64,000 nucleotides of DNA from JACQZO01 sp964512325 (GTDB lineage Bacteria > Patescibacteriota > Gracilibacteria > RBG-16-42-10). Within the stretch, counting starts at the first letter, position 1; the number at the start of each line of letters is the position of its first letter. The translations under genes and the position numbers were made by a program. Where the stretch lies: positions 31,737 to 95,736 of the forward strand of contig CAZEGN010000004.1 in assembly GCA_964512325.1 (NCBI GenBank). Reading direction: 5' to 3'. Under the pieces are notes generated by a model. It saw nothing but the letters and a program-made list of their open reading frames with translations. It was not told the DNA's origin and made no database searches. Shown one piece after another: positions 17,459 through 25,136 of the stretch.

Positions 17459-18067
17459 CTATGTCGGAGGAATGACGCCAGCTAACTTATAGCGCACGCG
17501 AATTCTTTCGACAGCTTCATGAACAGAGGTATCATCTACTATCTTAATAACATTTTCAGTAGGAAAAAGTGCACGGTGTGTTTCAAACGCTTTCAGCTCG
17601 ACCCGGACCCCATCCAGCCGTCTTCGAATATCTTCCAGATGATCACCTCTCTTTTTCATTCGCGCTTCCAAAAATTCTAAGTTTGGTGGTTCTAAGAATA
17701 TTCTTGTTGCCTTGGGATATTGTCTTACAAATTGATCAGCAACCGGAGTATAAACTAGTGCAGTGGGAATTACCCCTTTATTTGCCACCTGCTCCACATC
17801 ATCAAGGTTATAGCCATATCGCGAGCCAAATATTAAGTTACTCATAAATAATCTCCCTGATCGCAAAAGCTCATCGTATCCAGCAGGATCACGAAAATGA
17901 TAATGTCTTCCATCTATCTCTCCAGTACGAGGTGATCTTTCAGTGGTTGAAAGCACTAAACCAATCGAGCCTGGGTATAGTTTCTCTAGTAGTTCTGCTA
18001 AATAGGTTTTGCCTGTACCAGATGGACCGCAAATCATTAAGGGGTCAGGAATATGCGTTAAAGACAT
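17459..18067 (-). CDS. Guanylate-kinase-like protein
   Basis: A 202-residue protein with P-loop GPSGTGKT at residues 14-21. The GMP-binding block STTERSPRTGEIDGRHYHF matches the guanylate kinase STTRxPRxGEVDGxxYxF. Downstream it has MSNLIFGSRYGYNLDDV in place of the usual E...G..YGT region, FLEPPN and an Arg-rich lid (RMKKRGDHLEDIRRRLD). Guanylate kinase phosphorylates GMP/dGMP. Differences in the GMP site and its cassette location suggest a specialised paralogue, perhaps acting on another nucleotide. It stands alone in the R6 cassette. Confidence 0.82.
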   Translation of the reverse strand: MSLTHIPDPLMICGPSGTGKTYLAELLEKLYPGSIGLVLSTTERSPRTGEIDGRHYHFRDPAGYDELLRSGRLFMSNLIFGSRYGYNLDDVEQVANKGVIPTALVYTPVADQFVRQYPKATRIFLEPPNLEFLEARMKKRGDHLEDIRRRLDGVRVELKAFETHRALFPTENVIKIVDDTSVHEAVERIRVRYKLAGVIPPT

Positions 18068-18125
18068 AAGAAATCATCAACGGCCTCACTATTTCAGAAT
18101 TCTGCTGGTCTGGCAATTACTATCT

Positions 18126-18183
18126 ATTCAGCGCGGAGTTTAGAGATCACAAGATTTGCAGTGTCTCTGCATCCTCTAGCCGT
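18126..18183 (+). repeat. Truncated remnant of another repeat copy
   Basis: About 57 bp aligning with the first third of the repeat: CACAAGATTTGCAGTGTC and CATCCTCTAGCCG versus TACAATCTCTACAGTATTC and TTCCTTTAGCCG. It stops exactly where the next copy (R7) starts. Roughly half the bases match, so only moderate support. Confidence 0.4.
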
Positions 18184-18381
18184 TGGTGAGGTAAGGCGTA
18201 CGAGTTACATTACCTTCAGTGTGCCTTTTGCTATTAAGAAAGCTCGAATTATGCAGGACTTTCAAGGTATCGTCCGGAGCATGGATCAGGTTTACTGTGA
18301 AGAGGATTCCATGGCTTTTAAATGATGCGTTGTGTTTTAGCTCTTTATTAGAGCAGAGCTGAGGTTAGATATGTCGTTCTT
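18184..18381 (+). repeat. att-like repeat R7 (decayed, with insertion)
   Basis: It starts TGGTGAGG and has GTTACATTACCTTCAGTG at precisely the offset of GTTACAATCTCTACAGTA in intact copies. It ends TTATTAGAGCAGAGCTGAGGTTAGATA, matching TTATTAGA...AGGGTAGAAC. About 20 bp longer than intact copies. It overlaps the first codons of the 18371 gene. Confidence 0.65.
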
Positions 18382-19015
18382 TGTTCCTTCAATCCCTAAA
18401 CATTTCGGTTATCATATGAGTAGGTCTTATCATGAGAAGAAAGCAACAGTAGATGATTGTCATGCCATAACAATAAGTTTCTTAAAGCAGCATGGGTACC
18501 TAAAAGAACTTGCATGTCCAATATCTGGAAGTATCAGGTGGCTAAGAAAGGGGGAGGTAGTGGGTACTGTTGGGTTTTCTGTGAGTACTGCTGAGCTGGA
18601 AATCCAATTTAAATATGTACTTACTGAACATTCAACAGGTAAGGTGTCGCATAGGGACTATAGTGTCCAGCTGCATAGAGCACCTTGTAATTTGGGTGGC
18701 TACAGATACTACTTTGTTTGTTGGGACTGTCAGAGACATCTTACTGCTTTGTATATGTTTTCTAACAGGGACTTTTTATGTAGGCACTGTCTTAATCTTA
18801 CATACAGCAGTAGGAATGTGAGCAAAAGATTTAGGTGGATGGATGCTTTATTTAGACATGATGAAATCAATGAAGCTATATATAAACTACGGACGAAGTT
18901 TTACAGAGGCATACCCACTCGCAGATACCAGGCATTGATGCAAAGAGATGGCAGATGTTTTGCGGATCTAAGAACATTTGTTGCTTCTCATAAGGCAATA
19001 TCTCTCCCTCTGTAG
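18371..19015 (+). CDS. Zinc-ribbon protein of unknown function
   Basis: A 214-residue protein. In the second half, PCNLGGYRYYFVCWDC (about 116-131) and FLCRHCLNLTYSSRN (about 144-158) give two CxxC pairs, a likely zinc ribbon. The pattern PCxxGGxRYxFxCxxC...CRHCxxLxYxS recurs in a widespread hypothetical family often beside mobile elements (my recollection; not searched). The first ATG lies inside the decayed R7 repeat; a later start at residue 16 (ATGAGTAGG at 18416) is possible. First gene of the large recombinase-bearing unit. Confidence 0.72.
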   Translation: MSFFVPSIPKHFGYHMSRSYHEKKATVDDCHAITISFLKQHGYLKELACPISGSIRWLRKGEVVGTVGFSVSTAELEIQFKYVLTEHSTGKVSHRDYSVQLHRAPCNLGGYRYYFVCWDCQRHLTALYMFSNRDFLCRHCLNLTYSSRNVSKRFRWMDALFRHDEINEAIYKLRTKFYRGIPTRRYQALMQRDGRCFADLRTFVASHKAISLPL

Positions 19016-19034
19016 TTATTACTGCCATTGAGTG

Positions 19035-19466
19035 CTAGGGAAACAACTTTCCTAACATGGCTCCTTGTCCTGCTTGTAAAACATGAGCAGCCGTCAAAGG
19101 TATCCAAAAGCACTCTAGTCTTGTAGGAGCTTGTTTCCCATCATGAAGCTCTGCACTTTGCCAACGGATAGGTAAAGGAGTGGTAGGATATGCTAAGAAG
19201 AAGTATCGTTCTTGAATCTCGTAACGGTAAGGAGTCATGTCATATTCAGCGATACCTAAAGGTTCCTTGATAATAAAGTTCTGCTCGCCTGTCTCTTCCT
19301 GTAACTCTCTCAATGCTGCTGCTTCAGGGGATTCATTCTCCTTGATGCTACCTGCTGGAACTTGAATACCAACTTCTTCAAAGGAATAGTCTATATGCCT
19401 AAACACCAGAAGCTTTTGCTGTTGGATGCAATAGATAACTACTTTTTGTTTTCTTACTTTCTCCAT
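19035..19466 (-). CDS. NUDIX hydrolase
   Basis: A 143-residue protein with a full Nudix box starting GSIKENESPEAAALRELQEE and ending TGEQN, which matches Gx5Ex7REUxEExG. It is preceded by EVGIQVPAG, as in ADP-ribose or (d)NTP pyrophosphohydrolases. The substrate cannot be assigned. Convergent with the zinc-ribbon gene (19-bp gap) and divergent from the 19569 gene. Part of the large unit of the island; a second NUDIX protein is encoded at 57935 and a NUDIX-like one at 1176. Confidence 0.9.
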   Translation of the reverse strand: MEKVRKQKVVIYCIQQQKLLVFRHIDYSFEEVGIQVPAGSIKENESPEAAALRELQEETGEQNFIIKEPLGIAEYDMTPYRYEIQERYFFLAYPTTPLPIRWQSAELHDGKQAPTRLECFWIPLTAAHVLQAGQGAMLGKLFP

Positions 19467-19515
19467 AGCGCATGATATTAATTAATTTCACCAGTCCATC
19501 CTCGGCTTGCATGTC

Positions 19516-19544
19516 TTGACATTGTTTAAATAATCATTTTAGAT
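19516..19544 (+). promoter_or_regulatory. Sigma70-type promoter of the 19569 gene
   Basis: TTGACA at 19516-19521, 17-bp spacer, TTAGAT at 19539-19544. Predicted start near 19551, leaving a leader of about 18 nt. Confidence 0.6.
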
Positions 19545-19568
19545 ATATGACTGTCAATAATATTATAT

Positions 19569-20642
19569 ATGAATCAACCATCACTAGAAAAAGAACCATC
19601 GTTATCTACGAGTAGAAAAACACGATTAGCAGTTCTTGTGGCATTGGGACTTGGTGTTGCTTCTGTTGCTAGATACTATTCTTCAGATAGACCACATCAC
19701 GCCCCTCATGCTAGATCGACTAGCACAACGGAAAGGTCTAGATCTGAGCAATTACAAGATAGATCAGAACAATTATCAGAAAATGCTACTTTATTGGCTG
19801 GGAAGATTGCAGCTATAGAGCACGTTATGCCTCAGCTTTACAGTCGGGTGAGATCTAATCTCCAAACCATGCCACAAGGAGCAGTGGCACATCTACCTGA
19901 AGACCTATTTTTATTGCCTTTTGCCCTAGCTCAATCAAACTCAAGAAATGCCGATCGAAACCTTGTTGCCCTGAGAGATCGTGATAGTGGACCAGTAGTA
20001 ATAGAGGATCTGAGCTATTATATGTATGATTTGATGCCTGAAACTCAGGGAAGGGCTCACGCTCTTGCTAGCTATGATCCTATCGGTAATGTCATGCGAG
20101 TTCCATCTGACTTGGATATGAGTATTACCATTGAACAGTTAGCTATGTACCATGAACTTGTACATAAAGCTCAAACTGTAAGGCTTATTAGAGAGCAAGG
20201 TTTTACTAGTGGTGATGACTATATTGCTTATCAACAGCGCGTCAATACTGCATTAAGAGCAATGAATATCGATCCGCTCATGACAAGTCAGATTGATAAA
20301 GAAGTTGAAGCGTATGCAATGGAATTAGAAGTGGCCAATATTCTTTTACAGAATAGATTGAAGACAAGTCATGGCTCACTCTCTCAGGATGAGCTAGATA
20401 GAACATTAGGATTGCGTTCAACAACAGCACGAACCGATGTGCCATCAGTAAGGTTCAGTGATATGGCAAGAGCATATTTTGGTACTTTTAATGACAATGA
20501 TCCAACTCAGATTTCTCCCGAGTTTGCTGTGCTTATTTGTCGTTTACATGCTGATATGGGATTGGCGCCTATCACAATACGTGAGGGTAGGGTGATACTA
20601 CTTGATCGTAATATGCGAGTAGTAGACAGTAGACCTCTATAG
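19569..20642 (+). CDS. Putative membrane-anchored HExxH metallopeptidase
   Basis: A 357-residue protein with a hydrophobic segment at about residues 20-36 after a basic start, then a Ser/Arg-rich linker (50-75). The motif MYHELVHKAQ places HELVH at 195-199, a zinc-protease signature. EVEAYAMELE at 245-254 could provide the third (Glu) ligand, as in gluzincins. The domain between residues 80 and 330 is otherwise unrecognised. If exported it would cut envelope or external substrates. It has its own promoter. Family unknown; metallopeptidase activity inferred from the motif only. Confidence 0.68.
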   Translation: MNQPSLEKEPSLSTSRKTRLAVLVALGLGVASVARYYSSDRPHHAPHARSTSTTERSRSEQLQDRSEQLSENATLLAGKIAAIEHVMPQLYSRVRSNLQTMPQGAVAHLPEDLFLLPFALAQSNSRNADRNLVALRDRDSGPVVIEDLSYYMYDLMPETQGRAHALASYDPIGNVMRVPSDLDMSITIEQLAMYHELVHKAQTVRLIREQGFTSGDDYIAYQQRVNTALRAMNIDPLMTSQIDKEVEAYAMELEVANILLQNRLKTSHGSLSQDELDRTLGLRSTTARTDVPSVRFSDMARAYFGTFNDNDPTQISPEFAVLICRLHADMGLAPITIREGRVILLDRNMRVVDSRPL

Positions 20643-20671
20643 TCACTTCAAAATATTGCCGGTAGGAATTG

Positions 20672-22318
20672 TTAGCCTAATTTATGAAAGCGCTTTGGTC
20701 TATAAACCACGGTAATCTCTCTTGATGCTGGTAAAGGCACTCCAGCATTGTTGCACAAGTTAGCCAATTCGATCTTATAAAACTTTTCGGGAGTTTCTGG
20801 CAGATTTTTCATGTGAATATAGATCCACCTTCCCTGATTTCTGTATTCACAACTTGCAATCTCGTATATCTCTCCCGAGTCTTTGGCTGTGACCTTAATA
20901 TGTTTTTTACTATCACCTGTGAAGTGAATCTCTTCGTTGAACCGAATATCAATTATTTGTGGCGCTACGATTTCATGATAAAAAATCCTTGGTTGGTTAT
21001 GGTTAGGAATGGCTTTTACCTCATACTGGTAATCTGTTTTTACATTTATGCTGTCGATAAAACATGAACTGTCTGTAATTGATACCTCCTGTGATTTATC
21101 TCTAGTCAAAGTCTCTAAGCTATAACTTTCAGGAAATTTAAGTATTTCATGGACATGTTCATGTACTACACCAGGTTGTTTGATGTATTTGAAGCTGTAG
21201 TGGTCATCTCGTAAGTTTGCTGCAGGTATTTGATAGTGAACGGTTACTAAAAACTTTTTACCAACTGCAAGCTGGTAGTGAATCGGTCTCGTGATAAATT
21301 CACCTTCTTCCCCAGTATCTAACTCTTTTCCATCACTCATCACTTGAACTTGCAATACCTCCTTCAATAAATACACGGTTATGACTCCTTGGTAAGTTCC
21401 AGAAATTGGATAGTCATATCCACCACCATGTTGAACCTCTATTGTTAATGTCACATTAGCCCCTGCCAGTTTTTTAGTCTCTTTATCAAATGTGAAAGAA
21501 ACATCTCTGGAAATAGTTCTACGCAAGTAGCGATTGGTTTTTAAGCCAAGATAGTTGTTTTCAACTATAGCCAAGGCATCGCTATAGCTACCTGCTGTAA
21601 ATGGAATTGCTAATCCTTTGGCAATGAGTTGCTTCTGAAGATGTCGATCAGCGGTAAACAATTGCAAATCTTTCGTCAAAATAGCCTCTTTTAAAAGAGC
21701 AGTACATCGTGGCCATTTCCAGACATGAATAATGAGGACCTTCATGATTCTCTTAAAAAGAGCTTTCAGGATCCATTTACGATTACTGCCCGCTTCAGCG
21801 TTGTGAAAATCCACATCTGAAACTAGCGTGCTTAACTGGTAAAACAAGTTTTTTGCAGTAAAAACTATATATCCCTCCTTGAGAGGGCCTATTACTTTCA
21901 TGAATTGCTCTAACAAGGAATAATTGATTGCTACAACACTAAAAACCTGTGTTTTGGGGTAAATATCACAGTAACTTTCAATCATTCGTTTCGCTGATTT
22001 TTCAAAGTTGCCAAAAAGATTGGAATCCCGAAAAAACCAATGTTTCAGTTTTAAAAACTCTTGTACCTCTTTTGGTGGAGTTACTTGGGTATGCCCTCGA
22101 AGTTCATTGTGGTCATGTCGAAAGTGTAGCTTTACTTTTCTTTTCCCTAATTCAATATCTAGCAACTGTGTGATGAAGCCACCACTACCTCGGAGCTCAT
22201 TGTTATTTTGAAAAACAACTAGAATATGCTCCGTTCTATTACTGAACCATGCTTTTAATAACGCCCAAATCAAAAATGTCATAAGGCAAATTCTTTTATA
22301 TGTGTTAAGGCTTCGCAT
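20672..22318 (-). CDS. DUF4012 domain protein
   Basis: A 548-residue protein with one N-terminal hydrophobic helix. It then has the DUF4012 landmarks: ILVVFQNNNELRGSGGFIT (about 32-50), LKHWFFRDSNLFGNF (about 92-105) and VVAINYSLLEQFMKVIGPL (about 128-146). The C-terminal part (about 270-540) is beta-rich and probably extracellular, ending with a short basic tail. DUF4012 proteins are common in Actinobacteria and CPR next to glycosyltransferases; function unknown, envelope role inferred. The start overlaps the 3' end of the glycosyltransferase gene by 40 bp, so the two are translationally coupled. Confidence 0.85.
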   Translation of the reverse strand: MRSLNTYKRICLMTFLIWALLKAWFSNRTEHILVVFQNNNELRGSGGFITQLLDIELGKRKVKLHFRHDHNELRGHTQVTPPKEVQEFLKLKHWFFRDSNLFGNFEKSAKRMIESYCDIYPKTQVFSVVAINYSLLEQFMKVIGPLKEGYIVFTAKNLFYQLSTLVSDVDFHNAEAGSNRKWILKALFKRIMKVLIIHVWKWPRCTALLKEAILTKDLQLFTADRHLQKQLIAKGLAIPFTAGSYSDALAIVENNYLGLKTNRYLRRTISRDVSFTFDKETKKLAGANVTLTIEVQHGGGYDYPISGTYQGVITVYLLKEVLQVQVMSDGKELDTGEEGEFITRPIHYQLAVGKKFLVTVHYQIPAANLRDDHYSFKYIKQPGVVHEHVHEILKFPESYSLETLTRDKSQEVSITDSSCFIDSINVKTDYQYEVKAIPNHNQPRIFYHEIVAPQIIDIRFNEEIHFTGDSKKHIKVTAKDSGEIYEIASCEYRNQGRWIYIHMKNLPETPEKFYKIELANLCNNAGVPLPASREITVVYRPKRFHKLG

Positions 22319-23271
22319 AACTTTTTCTGAGCATAGCCATTGTACAGTTGCATGTTCACGAAGACATGTGTTTGTGGCGGATGTTTTTTTGTTGCTTCCA
22401 AATAGAAACGCACAGCTGTTTTGTAGTTGCCCTGCTGTAAAGCCAGGTCTCCCAATTGCAAATACGCTTCAATGAAAGCGGGATTAGCCTTGATGGCGTT
22501 CCGATAGGCTAACTTTGCAGACCTCACCTTACTCATTTTTATGTAACATTCTCCTATACCAAGATAGGCTCGATTCAGTTCATCTTTGCTTGTATTTGGT
22601 ACCTTTATGAACTTGGAATACCAGCGAAGAGCTTGTTTAAAGTTGCCCAGTGATTTATTTTCTCGGCCTAAATAAAAAAGTATTCTTGTTTGAGTCGGAT
22701 CTCTCTTTATTGCTCCCTCTAAAATGCCAAGGTTTCTTGTGATGCTCTTTGAGAAATCTTCTTGGTCTTTATTATGAATAATAGGGTGCGACAATCTTAC
22801 AAATTTCTTAATATCTTCTTTAGGAATATCTAGATACTCATGAATTGGCAAAGTGTATTGATACCCTAAATCAACTTTCCAGATACGTGGTAAATATGTG
22901 GTAAAGGCGGTTTTTTGATTGACGGTGGAATACACATAAGGCAAAAACACTCCCAATGTTTCAGGAGTAAGCTTTTCCAAGTCATCTTGTAATGCTCTTT
23001 TTTCTTCTGCGCTGATAATGTCATCAGCATCTACTACCATTACCCATGGGGTAACTACTTTGTTTAAGGCAAAATTACGTGCAGCAGCAAAATCATCGAT
23101 CCATGTAAAATCATATACTTTTGCTCCAAAGTCTTGCGCAATTGTTTTTGTGGTGTCTGTGGATCCTGTGTCAACCACAACTATATCGCTGTATAGTCCA
23201 GCAAATGACTCGAGGCATACTGCGAGTCGCTTCTCCTCATTTTTAACAATCAGACATAACGTAACAATCAT
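22279..23271 (-). CDS. GT2 glycosyltransferase with TPR repeats
   Basis: A 330-residue protein. The N-terminal GT-A domain begins TLCLIVKNEEKRLAVCLES and contains IVVVDTGSTDTT and the metal-binding VMVVDADD (about 82-88). From about residue 190 come TPR helices (ILFYLGRENKSLGNFKQALRWYSKF, AYLGIGECYIKMSK, AYLQLGDLALQQGNYKTAVRFY). This GT2-TPR architecture is common for enzymes adding sugars to surface molecules. It is upstream of and overlaps the DUF4012 gene, so they likely act together on the envelope. An extended -10 promoter lies 30 bp upstream. Confidence 0.9.
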   Translation of the reverse strand: MIVTLCLIVKNEEKRLAVCLESFAGLYSDIVVVDTGSTDTTKTIAQDFGAKVYDFTWIDDFAAARNFALNKVVTPWVMVVDADDIISAEEKRALQDDLEKLTPETLGVFLPYVYSTVNQKTAFTTYLPRIWKVDLGYQYTLPIHEYLDIPKEDIKKFVRLSHPIIHNKDQEDFSKSITRNLGILEGAIKRDPTQTRILFYLGRENKSLGNFKQALRWYSKFIKVPNTSKDELNRAYLGIGECYIKMSKVRSAKLAYRNAIKANPAFIEAYLQLGDLALQQGNYKTAVRFYLEATKKHPPQTHVFVNMQLYNGYAQKKLCEALTHIKEFAL

Positions 23272-23273
23272 AA

Positions 23274-23314
23274 AAAGCTGGCATATTTGATCATCTCAAA
23301 ATTATACCAGCTTT
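23274..23314 (-). terminator. Hairpin terminator of the 23336 gene, overlapping the next promoter
   Basis: Inverted repeat AAAGCTGG / CCAGCTTT with a 25-nt loop; on the minus strand the second arm runs into TTTTTA. It follows the stop of the 23336 gene by 22 bp. The -10 box of the GT2 gene lies in the loop. Confidence 0.5.
23301..23309 (-). promoter_or_regulatory. Extended -10 promoter of the GT2 gene
   Basis: On the minus strand TGGTATAAT (TGn plus TATAAT) ends 29 bp before the ATG at 23271. No -35 box is seen. Confidence 0.5.
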
Positions 23315-23335
23315 GTTTACTCTAGCCTAGTTTGT

Positions 23336-23815
23336 CTATGCATCTACTCCCATAGAGCCAGTATCAGAATCAGTGCTTGCATCTGAAGGTTCAGGAATTA
23401 CAATGGTTCCTGCATCAGCACCCATAGAACCTCCATCTACCCCCATTGACCCTGCATCTGCTGAGCCAAAGCCAGCATCTGAAGTTGTTGGGATAGTAAC
23501 AGGAGTTGCATCAGCGCCCATCGATCCAGCGTCCACTGCCATTGAACCAGCATCAGTGCCAGCATCAACAACCATAGGAGTACTATCAGTACTTACCATT
23601 GCATCACTGCCGTTTCCAGCATCAGGTGTTGCTACATCAGCCATTCTGTCGTCACTTGTACTACCTGCTGTGTCAGCACAACCAGCAACAGTACCACCTA
23701 ACTTCATTGCAAGAAGAGCTGGTAAAACTAAATTTCCAATCTTGCCTCTAATCGATGCAGTTGGTTTAGCTTTAGGTCTATCCGTTCCCTGCCCCTGACG
23801 TGGAGAATTATTCAT
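23336..23815 (-). CDS. Low-complexity Ala/Asp/Gly-rich putative lipoprotein
   Basis: A 159-residue protein. A basic start (about 28 residues) leads to the hydrophobic segment LVLPALLAMKLGGTVAGC, which ends in a lipobox-like GTVAGC at about residue 46. The rest is built from short repeats of the type DAGSMGVD, DAGSMGAD and TPDAG, rich in Asp and Ser and free of aromatic residues. Such sequence is likely disordered and outside the cell, possibly binding cations. The reverse strand is also open here, an artefact of the biased composition. No family. Confidence 0.65.
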   Translation of the reverse strand: MNNSPRQGQGTDRPKAKPTASIRGKIGNLVLPALLAMKLGGTVAGCADTAGSTSDDRMADVATPDAGNGSDAMVSTDSTPMVVDAGTDAGSMAVDAGSMGADATPVTIPTTSDAGFGSADAGSMGVDGGSMGADAGTIVIPEPSDASTDSDTGSMGVDA

Positions 23816-23974
23816 AAAGAATTAATAATTAACAATACAATTTTAACATAATTACTAGTATTTGTCATTATCAGCCTCCTGTTATGTTTTAGTAGGTCAG
23901 GTGGGTGAGTAGCGATATTGATCTAGTTCGCTTATACTCAGCTTAGTGCTAATGAAGATATAACTTTCACAGTT

Positions 23975-24538
23975 ATGCTCGAACTAAATGATGGTGTTCA
24001 AACATTGCTAGCCCGTTATGTCGGTACCGATTTGTATGTTGATGGTAAACTGGATGTTTTACGTTTATGTGAAGATTTAAAAATTAAAGTGATCAACTAT
24101 GAATTCTCTGATCAAAGAATAAGTGGTGCCATTGTTCGTACTCCTAATGAATGGCTAATTTATCTTAATGATAAAGATTCGCGACGAAGAAAGCGTTTCA
24201 CGGTAGCTCATGAGATTGGTCATTATATTTCATTTGAAGCTGGGAGTTATTCTAAACCTTTTCTTGAGAATGGACAGTTGATTACTGATATGGGGATTCT
24301 TTGGAGGAAGCAGTCTGTACAAAATCTGGAAGCACAAAAGGCTGAAACTGAAGCTAATAAAATAGCGGCAGATATTCTCATGCCCAAAGAGGAAGTAAAA
24401 AGAAAGGTGGAAGCTAATTGCAATATTGAGGAAATGGCAGATTTTTTTGATGTTTCGGAGTCAGCAATTGTAGTTAGATTAGATAGCCTTGGTTATAGAC
24501 TGATGGAAAGCATGTCAGATTCATTAGTGTGTAATTAA
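23975..24538 (+). CDS. ImmA/IrrE-type metallopeptidase
   Basis: A 187-residue protein with RFTVAHEIGHYISFE, the HEIGH zinc motif at 79-83, and ETEANKIAADILMP (Glu126) as the third ligand region, typical of ImmA/IrrE (M78). ImmA cleaves the repressor of ICEBs1 and related elements; other relatives are toxins or stress regulators. No HTH repressor gene lies beside it, unlike classical ImmR-ImmA pairs. It is immediately followed (1 bp) by a small membrane protein gene, so the two form an operon. Island location suggests control of element behaviour or a toxin-antitoxin role (inference). Confidence 0.9.
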   Translation: MLELNDGVQTLLARYVGTDLYVDGKLDVLRLCEDLKIKVINYEFSDQRISGAIVRTPNEWLIYLNDKDSRRRKRFTVAHEIGHYISFEAGSYSKPFLENGQLITDMGILWRKQSVQNLEAQKAETEANKIAADILMPKEEVKRKVEANCNIEEMADFFDVSESAIVVRLDSLGYRLMESMSDSLVCN

Positions 24539-24539
24539 T

Positions 24540-24896
24540 ATGAGTGATCAGATTCCAAGTGGTAAAATGGTTGGAGATGCTAGCAGTGAGATTGCAATAC
24601 CGGAAAAAGATGATTCATCATTTGCGAATCTATCTACTTTGCGAAATGAGCTCTTTGCTCCATTTGCAGGCTTACTGCTGCACTATCTGAACCTTACTAA
24701 TTCAAATAAAGCTAGGGGGCAGCATTTATATGCTCATGACTTTAGAAAAGCTCATCCTTTTGGTTTTAAGGCCCTGTTTATCCTCGACGCCTTAGTAAGG
24801 TGTTTATTTTTGTTGATTCTGATTTCGGCGGTTATTCGTGGTTTGGGGTTAGAGAGCTTCTATGCGTCTATTTATCATGCCTTGATAGGTAGGTAA
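24540..24896 (+). CDS. Small protein with one membrane helix, partner of ImmA-like gene
   Basis: A 118-residue protein. The first 80 residues are polar, and one hydrophobic helix lies near residues 82-102 (ALFILDALVRCLFLLILISA). The ATG follows the ImmA-like stop after a single base, so the pair is translationally coupled. No family recognised. It could be a membrane-bound substrate or anchor for the peptidase. Confidence 0.7.
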   Translation: MSDQIPSGKMVGDASSEIAIPEKDDSSFANLSTLRNELFAPFAGLLLHYLNLTNSNKARGQHLYAHDFRKAHPFGFKALFILDALVRCLFLLILISAVIRGLGLESFYASIYHALIGR

Positions 24897-25034
24897 GTTT
24901 ATATACCTAGAGAAAGATCGGCGCATATGGATTGCATTGTATTTGCCATATTTAAAGAAGTGGGTATTATTCTAGTGCTGTTCTAACTTTGTGCTTTATA
25001 TTTGCGTGCTTTCAAAAGGGTATCCGTGTGATGA

Positions 25035-25108
25035 GGGGTCAACCTTCTGCCTACGGATGCCTCGCAAGAAGCTGAAGTTAGGACAGCCAGAAAGGTTGAT
25101 CCCTTTTT
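25035..25108 (+). terminator. Long hairpin followed by a T run
   Basis: GGGGTCAACCTTCTG at 25035-25049 pairs with CAGAAAGGTTGATCCC at 25088-25103 (one bulge, one G-T), followed by TTTTT. The 38-nt loop is longer than usual for a terminator. It lies 140 bp after the small membrane protein gene. It could also be a structured leader for the 25137 gene. Confidence 0.55.
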
Positions 25109-25136
25109 GCGCTATATTTTCTAACTTCTTTTCTTT

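Noticed and set aside
23373..23798. 141-residue plus-strand ORF opposite the low-complexity gene
   Set aside because: It arises from the biased composition; the minus strand has a start, a hydrophobic signal and a lipobox.
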